Assembly: GCA_005800405.1 (NCBI GenBank)
Contig: SYFN01000260.1
Location: 1-12,741, forward strand
Source of the DNA: Burkholderiales bacterium
Lineage (GTDB): Bacteria; Pseudomonadota; Gammaproteobacteria; Burkholderiales; Burkholderiaceae_D
DNA: 12,741 nucleotides
Direction of reading: 5' to 3'
Position numbers and translations under genes: made by a program. The notes under the pieces are model-generated. The model made no database searches and was not told where the DNA came from. It was given only the letters and a program-made list of their open reading frames with translations. Positions 7,976 to 12,741 of the stretch are shown here, piece by piece; the stretch's first letter is position 1; the number at the start of each line of letters is the position of its first letter.

Positions 7976-8004
7976 TTGACATTATTAATTGCAAAAAATA
8001 CAAT
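7976..8004 (+). promoter_or_regulatory. Near-consensus sigma70-type promoter before the response regulator
   Basis: TTGACA (7976-7981) is a perfect -35 hexamer, and TACAAT (7999-8004) matches the -10 consensus at five of six positions. The spacer is exactly 17 bases and AT-rich. Transcription would begin near 8011, leaving a leader of about 38 bases before the ATG at 8049. It begins four bases after the kinase stop codon. The leader contains a short CGATG/CATCG inverted repeat (8012-8016 with 8026-8030) that could be an operator or a leader hairpin. Confidence 0.7.
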
Positions 8005-8048
8005 TTCTGTGCGATGGCTCCCCTGCATCGATATGAAAAGGCAAGCTG

Positions 8049-8771
8049 ATGGCAAATATTCTGGTAGTTGACGATGAAATGGGCATCCGGGAGCTCCTCT
8101 CGGAGATTCTGGGCGACGAGGGACATTTGGTCACGACCGCCGAAGATGCCAATCATGCACGCGAAGTCCGCCTCTCGGGGGCTCCTGATCTGGTACTGCT
8201 GGATATCTGGATGCCGGATACCGATGGCGTAACCCTGCTAAAAGAATGGCAACGCGATGGCCTGTTGACCATGCCCGTGATCATGATGTCCGGTCACGCC
8301 ACGATCGATACCGCGGTCGAAGCTACGCGCATAGGCGCAATGAATTTCCTGGAAAAACCGATCTCGCTGCAAAAACTTCTCAAAACCGTGCAACAAGGTC
8401 TATCCCGCGGCTCGGACCATGCGCGTGGTAGCCTCATTTCACAAAGCATGCGCGGTATGGGATTGCAAGAAAAAACGGAACTTGTGCCGGTCACGCATAC
8501 GCTGAATGGCAATGGAAAAAATTTCAATGGCGCCATGCAAGCTGCCGCGTTTAGCGCGTCCGAAAACGAGTTCCGGGTATCTTTTGAATTACCGCTGCGG
8601 GAGGCCCGCGATGCTTTCGAGCGCGCGTATTTCGAGCACCATCTGGTGCGCGAGGGCGGCAGCATGACCCGTGTCGCCGAACGCACGGGCCTGGAACGCA
8701 CGCACTTGTACCGCAAGCTCAAGCAGCTCGGTGTCGAGTCAGGCAAGGACCCGAAAAAAGCCAGCGAATGA
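8049..8771 (+). CDS. NtrX-like response regulator without AAA+ domain (receiver plus Fis-type HTH)
   Basis: A 240-residue cytoplasmic two-component regulator. The receiver spans about 1-122, with acidic residues Asp8-Asp9, phospho-acceptor Asp52 in LLDIWMPDTDG, the switch residue in MMSGHA, and the conserved Lys of FLEKPIS. A polar linker, probably flexible, leads to a Fis-type helix-turn-helix at about 181-229 (LPLREARDAFERAYF, then MTRVAERTGLERTHLYRKLKQLG). Typical NtrX is about 450 residues, with a sigma54-activating AAA+ domain between these parts; here there is no GAFTGA-type sequence or Walker motif, so direct sigma54 activation is unlikely. AAAAGG at 8036-8041 is a good ribosome binding site seven bases before the ATG. 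The upstream kinase is the probable partner. The stop overlaps the next ATG (ATGA). Confidence 0.92.
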   Translation: MANILVVDDEMGIRELLSEILGDEGHLVTTAEDANHAREVRLSGAPDLVLLDIWMPDTDGVTLLKEWQRDGLLTMPVIMMSGHATIDTAVEATRIGAMNFLEKPISLQKLLKTVQQGLSRGSDHARGSLISQSMRGMGLQEKTELVPVTHTLNGNGKNFNGAMQAAAFSASENEFRVSFELPLREARDAFERAYFEHHLVREGGSMTRVAERTGLERTHLYRKLKQLGVESGKDPKKASE

Positions 8772-9130
8772 CGCTGATGACACTGGTGTACGGCGGAAGT
8801 CCTGGCGACAGGGAAAAAGCCATCGCCTCCATCGCCCCGGCAACCGGGGCCAGCGTGATTATCGAAGGCCTGCCGGATGACGCTGGCTTGCTCGATGATC
8901 TGGCCGCAGCGAGCAAACTGCAATTACAGCGAATCGCGCCAGGTTGTCCCTGCTGCCATGGCAATCTGACCGTGCGAGTCATGCTTAATCGAATGCTACG
9001 AAAGGCACCGCAGCAGATTTATCTGGGTATCGCCGATGCGTCGCATCTCCAGAAGATTCGTGAATTTTTGCAAGAAGATCAGTACCGAGAAAGGCTTTCA
9101 CTGGACACCGAAATTGACTGCGGTCACTGA
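8768..9130 (+). CDS. Small CxCC protein resembling a degenerate CobW/G3E N-terminal fragment
   Basis: A 120-residue soluble protein whose ATG overlaps the regulator stop (ATGA), so translation is probably coupled. The central motif GCPCCHGNLTVRVMLNRML, with Cys60, Cys62 and Cys63, resembles the metal-binding GCxCC block of G3E GTPases such as CobW, including the basic/hydrophobic helix after it. The N-terminus (LVYGGSPGDREKAI) sits where the P-loop should be but lacks the Gly-Lys-Ser/Thr needed to bind nucleotide. It is about one third of a full CobW protein, with no NKxD motif or C-terminal domain. A role in metal or thiol chemistry linked to the two-component system is inference. A stable short hairpin (8834-8850) lies in its 5' part. 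Gene status is supported by coupling and motif; function is unknown. Confidence 0.75.
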   Translation: MTLMTLVYGGSPGDREKAIASIAPATGASVIIEGLPDDAGLLDDLAAASKLQLQRIAPGCPCCHGNLTVRVMLNRMLRKAPQQIYLGIADASHLQKIREFLQEDQYRERLSLDTEIDCGH

Positions 9131-9154
9131 TGCTGCCCGCAAATGCCGGCAGCA
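9131..9154 (+). terminator. Stem-loop immediately after the CxCC gene stop
   Basis: TGCTGCC (9131-9137) pairs perfectly with GGCAGCA (9148-9154). Two further pairs (9139-9140 with 9145-9146) extend the stem beyond one mismatch, leaving an AAAT tetraloop. It begins on the base after the stop codon. Only a short T-run (ATTTG) follows, so it may be a weak terminator or a transcript-end stabiliser of the regulator operon. Confidence 0.4.
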
Positions 9155-9242
9155 GGCATGAGATTTGCGCATACCGCTATTGAAAAATTATTTGGAAGCA
9201 CCATCTGGAAGGACAGGAAAATTGATCTTCGGTGTATCAAAT

Positions 9243-9248
9243 CAAGGA
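9243..9248 (+). promoter_or_regulatory. Ribosome binding site (CAAGGAG) fixing the DUF3567 start
   Basis: AAGGAG lies six bases before ATG 9255 and is the best Shine-Dalgarno match seen in the window. It decides the start of the DUF3567 gene against the upstream in-frame ATG-like codon at 9165. Confidence 0.8.
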
Positions 9249-9254
9249 GCACAC

Positions 9255-9512
9255 ATGAACCTGATCTACAACAGCGAGCATTACAGCGTCGTTGAATTCG
9301 GCGCGCAAGCCGGCATGGAAACGATGCGTTTTGGTGGTTACGAAATACTGGACAAGCCTGCGCGCCGCGAAACTTTCATCGCCGGGCAGCTGGCCGGGGT
9401 CTATCGCCAGCATGTGCGCGAGCTGATCACAAGCGGGCTTAGCATTGAGGATATTGACGAATTCCTCGGCGGCTACGGCTCGCTGATGGGACAACCCGTC
9501 GTACTTCACTAA
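9255..9512 (+). CDS. DUF3567 family protein
   Basis: An 85-residue protein that I recognise as DUF3567, a short betaproteobacterial family of unknown function. Characteristic features are the start MNLIYNSEHYSVVEF, the block FGGYEILDK, RETFIAGQLAGVYRQHV in the middle, and the ending GSLMGQPVVLH. It is soluble, with no signal peptide or cysteines, and probably folds as a beta-hairpin plus helices. The start at ATG 9255 is set by AAGGAG six bases upstream; the frame is open back to 9165, but those 30 residues have no family counterpart. The strong ribosome binding site suggests efficient translation. A stem-loop after the preceding gene (9131-9154) and 124 non-coding bases separate it from the signalling operon, so it is probably a separate transcript. 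Confidence 0.88.
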   Translation: MNLIYNSEHYSVVEFGAQAGMETMRFGGYEILDKPARRETFIAGQLAGVYRQHVRELITSGLSIEDIDEFLGGYGSLMGQPVVLH

Positions 9513-9568
9513 ACGGATCATTTGCGTCAGCCCGACGGCCGGCGGATCGGGCGGTGTTCTTGTATCGC

Positions 9569-10279
9569 ATGAATGCAAATTCCCGGCCGGTTCACAGTAA
9601 TCAATCCAGTGTGCATGACCAGCTGCATGCGCTGGTCGCTAAACACGCGGCGATGGCTTTCCGCAAGCCTTTTTCGAAAGTCAATCTTGAGGCTTTCACG
9701 ACCAGCATCGCTGCATGGAAAGCGTACGGCGACGCGCCACTGATACTGGATGCCGGCTGCGGCGTTGGTCTATCGACCCGCAAGCTAGCGCAAGCTTTTG
9801 CTGAGAGTTTCGTGATTGGTGTCGACCAATCGGCGGACCGACTGAGTCGCGACGTCCGATGGACTGCAGATCTGCCAGAAAATTTCATCACGGTGCGCGC
9901 CGATCTGGTCGATTATTGGCGGCTTATGCTCTCGGAGCGTATCTATCCGCAACAGCACTATCTGTTGTATCCGAATCCTTGGCCCAAGAAATCACATCTG
10001 GGAAGACGGTGGCACGGACATGCGATATTCCCCGTGCTGGTAGCGCTGGGGGGGCGCATCGAATGCCGCAGTAACTGGAAAACTTACATTGATGAATTCG
10101 CGTCATCGCTTCATCAATTCAGCGGTATCGCCGTGCACTCCGAAACGTTTGACAGCGCAGCTGAAGAAGCGCTCACACCCTTTGAGGCGAAATATGCGAG
10201 CTCGGGTCATACGCTCTGGCGGTGCTCTACCGAACTGCTACCCAGACCCAGTATTACAAAGACCTTTGTGAATTCGTGA
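9569..10279 (+). CDS. TrmB-like SAM-dependent methyltransferase, variant motifs
   Basis: A 236-residue protein related to tRNA (guanine-46-N7)-methyltransferase TrmB. The SAM-binding glycine motif is LDAGCGVG (Asp61 to Gly67), followed by the acidic strand end VIGVDQS. The family motif PDPWPKK appears as YPNPWPKKSHLGRRWHGH, with Asn136 in place of the usual Asp but with the following His and Arg kept. The TD-containing strand is SNW here (Asn169). The C-terminal T-x-F-E...GH-x-x-W motif (LTPFEAKYASSGHTLW) is conserved. The product is thus a TrmB paralogue and may have a different substrate or altered activity; a bona fide TrmB could lie elsewhere in the genome. I prefer ATG 9569, where homology-like sequence begins; GTG 9554 in the same frame is the alternative. 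No clear ribosome binding site. Confidence 0.85.
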   Translation: MNANSRPVHSNQSSVHDQLHALVAKHAAMAFRKPFSKVNLEAFTTSIAAWKAYGDAPLILDAGCGVGLSTRKLAQAFAESFVIGVDQSADRLSRDVRWTADLPENFITVRADLVDYWRLMLSERIYPQQHYLLYPNPWPKKSHLGRRWHGHAIFPVLVALGGRIECRSNWKTYIDEFASSLHQFSGIAVHSETFDSAAEEALTPFEAKYASSGHTLWRCSTELLPRPSITKTFVNS

Positions 10280-10318
10280 TACCGTTACAACCACCATTTA
10301 CTTTTTCTTGTCACTCCC

Positions 10319-11092
10319 ATGTGTCAGCTGCTGGGCATGAATTGCAATGTACCGACCGACATTGTATTCAGCTTTACCGGTTTTGCAACGCGCGACGGCC
10401 ACCCTGATGAACACAAAGATGGCTGGGGTATTGCCTTCTTCGAAGGCGCTGGCGTGCGGCTGTTTGTCAATCATGAATCTGCGATTGCCTCGTCGGTGGC
10501 AGAGTTAATCAAGCGCTACCCGATCAAATCAAAAAACGTCATCTTGCATATCCGCAAAGCGACTCAGGGACATGTGGCCCTTGAAAATTGTCACCCCTTC
10601 ATCCGCGAACTGTGGGGCCGTTATTGGGTATTTGCACATAACGGTGACCTGAAAAATTTCTCACCGAATTTGACGGGTACTTTCCGCCCGGTAGGGACTA
10701 CTGATAGCGAGCATGCGTTTTGTTATCTGCTGCAATCGCTACATGAGCGCTTCGGTGATAGCCTGCCGACGATATCGGTGCTAAGGACAGCCCTAAGCGA
10801 GCTCACGAGGGACATCGCAAGTCACGGAGTATTCAATATGATGCTCTCGGATGGGTCTGCGCTGTTTGCCCACTGCTCAACGCGCTTGCAGTACCTTGTA
10901 CGGCAATACCCTTTTACGCAGGCCAGATTGTCGGATCAGGATTTGTCGGTGGGTTTTTCCGAAGTAACGACACCAAACGATCGCGTCGCTCTGATCGTGA
11001 CCGAGCCACTGACTACCAATGAAACCTGGCAGGCATTTGAAGCCAATGAGCTCAAGGTTTTTGTGGATGGCGCGCCCCTGCGCCCGGCATGA
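10319..11092 (+). CDS. yafJ: YafJ-type class II glutamine amidotransferase
   Basis: A 257-residue cytoplasmic enzyme matching E. coli YafJ in length and motifs; YafJ is a predicted class II glutamine amidotransferase of unknown biological substrate. Cys2, exposed when the initiator Met is removed, is the expected nucleophile. Other family motifs are CNVPTDI, SFTGF, HKDGWGIAFFEG, HIRKATQG followed by NCHPF, FAHNGDL (glutaminase site), RPVGTTDSEHAFCYLL, GVFNMMLSDG, and near the end TPNDRVALI and PLTTNETWQ. All glutaminase motifs are intact. It consists essentially of the glutaminase domain alone, with no synthetase domain attached. The 39 bases between it and the methyltransferase contain no clear ribosome binding site, so it may be co-transcribed. 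It converges on metH downstream. Confidence 0.93.
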   Translation: MCQLLGMNCNVPTDIVFSFTGFATRDGHPDEHKDGWGIAFFEGAGVRLFVNHESAIASSVAELIKRYPIKSKNVILHIRKATQGHVALENCHPFIRELWGRYWVFAHNGDLKNFSPNLTGTFRPVGTTDSEHAFCYLLQSLHERFGDSLPTISVLRTALSELTRDIASHGVFNMMLSDGSALFAHCSTRLQYLVRQYPFTQARLSDQDLSVGFSEVTTPNDRVALIVTEPLTTNETWQAFEANELKVFVDGAPLRPA

Positions 11093-11168
11093 AACGCTCA
11101 GTCGCCTGAAGACCGTCACAGCAAGCCTGAGCTAGGCCTGAAAAGCACCTCAGACCTCACGCAGCAAA

Positions 11169-12741
11169 TCAGAGATTCGGTGCTAACCAGCTCTGCAGCT
11201 GCTCGGCCGACACCTTGCGTCTTTGGGCCATATCACGCAGCTGATCTTTGCCGATTTTGCCGACCGTGAAGTACTTGGACTCGGGATGCGCGAAATAAAA
11301 ACCTGCAACCGACGCACCGGGGAACATGGCAAAAGATTCTGTGAGGCTCATGCCAATGTCTTCGGCTTCGAGAATGCGGAACATATCTGCCTTGACCGTG
11401 TGCTCAGGACAGGCAGGGTAGCCAGGCGCCGGACGTATACCCTGATAAGCCTCGGCAATCAGCGCGTCTGTATCAAGATGCTCATCGCTCGCATAGGCCC
11501 ACAACTCCTTGCGAACCCGCTCATGCAGATACTCGGCAAAGGCCTCGGCAAAGCGATCACCCAATGCCTTGAGCATGATGGATGAATAATCATCATTGGC
11601 ATCTTCGAAACGCTTCTCGTGCTTTTCGATGCCGATGCCTGAAGTAACAGCGAACATACCAATGTAATCGGTGATGCCCGAGGCCTTGGGCGCGATAAAG
11701 TCAGCCAGGCATTGATTGGGTCGGGGTACGCCGTCAATCACCGGCTTTTCCGTCTGCTGCCGCAATCCGTAGTACGTGAAAGCGACTTCGCTAAAAGTCT
11801 CGTCAGTATAAATTTCAATGTCGTCATCATTGATACTGTTGGCTGGCAAGATCGCCATCACGCCATTCGCGGTCAGCCACCGGCCATCGATGATTTTCTT
11901 CAGCATGCCTTGAGCTTCGCGATAAACATTCGTCGCAGATTCTCCCACGACCGGGTCGGTCAAAATCGCCGGGAAGGGACCAGCCAAGTCCCAGGTCTGG
12001 AAAAACGGACCCCAATCAATGTAATTGGCCAGCGTGGCCAGATCGACATTGCGGAAATGACGTCTGCCCAAGAGGCGCGGCTTACGCGGCGTATGTTTAC
12101 CGTCGAATGACAATTGCATCTTGTTGTTACGCGCCGCTTCGAGTGTCAGCATAGGCAAGGCTTTTTTGCCGGCGTGCTGAACGCGAATACGCTCGTAATC
12201 AGCGGCGAGGTCGTCGACGTATTGCTCGCGTGATTCCGGTGTCAAGAGAGACTGCGCGACGGACACCGAGCGCGACGCATCGCTTACGTACACCACCGGG
12301 CCTTCGTAGTTCGGCGCAATTTTGACCGCCGTGTGTGCTCGGCTGGTCGTGGCACCACCGATTAGAAGCGGGATCTTTAACATGCGGAAATGCGGATCGC
12401 GCTGCATTTCTTTCGCCACGTGCGCCATCTCCTCGAGCGAGGGCGTAATCAAGCCAGACAAGCCGATGATGTCGGCATTCTCTGCCTTGGCTTTGGCCAG
12501 AATCTCGGAACAGGGTACCATCACCCCCATATTCACGACTTCGAAGTTGTTGCATTGCAGGACGACAGAAACAATGTTCTTGCCAATGTCATGCACATCG
12601 CCCTTGACCGTTGCGATGACGATCTTTCCCTTAGGCTTGGCCGCGACACCGGTGCGCCGTTCTTCTGCGAGCTTTTCTTCCTCAATATATGGCACGAGAT
12701 GTGCTACGGCCTGCTTCATCACGCGCGCTGACTTGACTACC
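11169..12741 (-). CDS. metH: Cobalamin-dependent methionine synthase MetH, C-terminal part
   Basis: MetH transfers a methyl group from methyltetrahydrofolate to homocysteine through cobalamin, giving methionine. The 523 residues in the window cover the end of the four-helix cap (VVKSARVMKQAVAHL), the B12-binding domain, and the whole reactivation domain. The key B12 motif is DVHDIGKN, whose His (codon at 12593-12591) is the lower cobalt ligand, followed by GLSGLITPSLEEM and LLIGGATTS. The activation domain, which binds S-adenosylmethionine to reductively remethylate inactive cobalamin, has WGPFFQTW and the signature RPAPGYPACPEHT. The protein ends SWLAPNL. The reading frame is open to the window edge, so the gene continues upstream. 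Whether the homocysteine-binding module is fused or is a separate gene, as in some betaproteobacteria, cannot be seen. It converges with yafJ; 76 bases separate them. Confidence 0.97.
   Translation of the reverse strand, partial: VVKSARVMKQAVAHLVPYIEEEKLAEERRTGVAAKPKGKIVIATVKGDVHDIGKNIVSVVLQCNNFEVVNMGVMVPCSEILAKAKAENADIIGLSGLITPSLEEMAHVAKEMQRDPHFRMLKIPLLIGGATTSRAHTAVKIAPNYEGPVVYVSDASRSVSVAQSLLTPESREQYVDDLAADYERIRVQHAGKKALPMLTLEAARNNKMQLSFDGKHTPRKPRLLGRRHFRNVDLATLANYIDWGPFFQTWDLAGPFPAILTDPVVGESATNVYREAQGMLKKIIDGRWLTANGVMAILPANSINDDDIEIYTDETFSEVAFTYYGLRQQTEKPVIDGVPRPNQCLADFIAPKASGITDYIGMFAVTSGIGIEKHEKRFEDANDDYSSIMLKALGDRFAEAFAEYLHERVRKELWAYASDEHLDTDALIAEAYQGIRPAPGYPACPEHTVKADMFRILEAEDIGMSLTESFAMFPGASVAGFYFAHPESKYFTVGKIGKDQLRDMAQRRKVSAEQLQSWLAPNL

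Noticed and set aside
9530..9552. GCCCGA/TCGGGC hairpin between DUF3567 and the TrmB-like gene as a terminator
   Set aside because: Only six pairs with an eleven-base loop in GC-rich DNA, and no T-tract follows.
10319..10324. Treating the amidotransferase as a toxin or bacteriocin-type peptide synthesis gene
   Set aside because: Length and motifs match YafJ from end to end, and the neighbours are housekeeping genes, so there is no support for a biosynthetic cluster.
11093..11168. Bidirectional terminator between the converging yafJ and metH genes
   Set aside because: Short inverted pieces (GCCT/AGGC, CTGAG/CTCAG) are present, but no stem of convincing length with a T-run on either strand could be found.
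11169..12741. MetH fragment as a truncated pseudogene
   Set aside because: The frame is open through the window edge and the cap, B12 and activation motifs are intact; it looks short only because the window ends.

Overview
The window looks like ordinary chromosomal housekeeping DNA from a betaproteobacterium, most likely of the order Burkholderiales. The main reasons are three small families that I associate mostly with betaproteobacteria (DUF1840, DUF3567, and DUF4390 next to an NtrY-type kinase), together with moderate-to-high GC and the gene order rsmB, DUF4390, sensor kinase, response regulator. A finer assignment, for example Oxalobacteraceae, would be a guess. I see no rRNA, tRNA, CRISPR array, insertion sequence, phage gene or replication origin.

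Layout. 1-1312: comM (YifB, Mg-chelatase-like AAA+), cut off at the left edge and interrupted by a one-base frameshift in a run of six C. 1342-1893: a predicted lipoprotein of unknown function. 1895-3178: a 12-helix-type MFS transporter starting one base after it. 3179-3380 is non-coding, with no convincing promoter or terminator. 3381-3716: a DUF1840 protein. 3808-5100: rsmB (16S rRNA m5C967 methyltransferase), starting at TTG. 5147-5716: an exported DUF4390 protein. 5713-7971: an NtrY-like membrane histidine kinase whose GTG start overlaps the DUF4390 stop. 8049-8771: an NtrX-like response regulator without the AAA+ sigma54 domain, with its own near-consensus sigma70-type promoter. 8768-9130: a small CxCC protein resembling a degenerate CobW/G3E fragment, overlapping the regulator by ATGA. 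9255-9512: DUF3567. 9569-10279: a TrmB-like methyltransferase with two altered motif residues. 10319-11092: a YafJ-type class II glutamine amidotransferase. 11169-12741, minus strand: the C-terminal part of cobalamin-dependent methionine synthase MetH, running off the right edge.

How the genes may work together. The most coherent unit is 5147-9130. An exported DUF4390 protein, a multi-domain kinase and a receiver-Fis regulator form a likely signalling module, and the CxCC protein is co-translated with the regulator. The coupling suggests that DUF4390 supplies an extracytoplasmic input or accessory function, but this is inference. The other genes are independent housekeeping functions: DNA uptake/recombination, rRNA and possibly tRNA modification, and methionine synthesis.

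I did not find a clearly new defence system or mobile system. The most rewarding leads are the DUF4390/NtrY/AAA-less NtrX module with its CxCC partner, the altered TrmB paralogue, and the comM frameshift.
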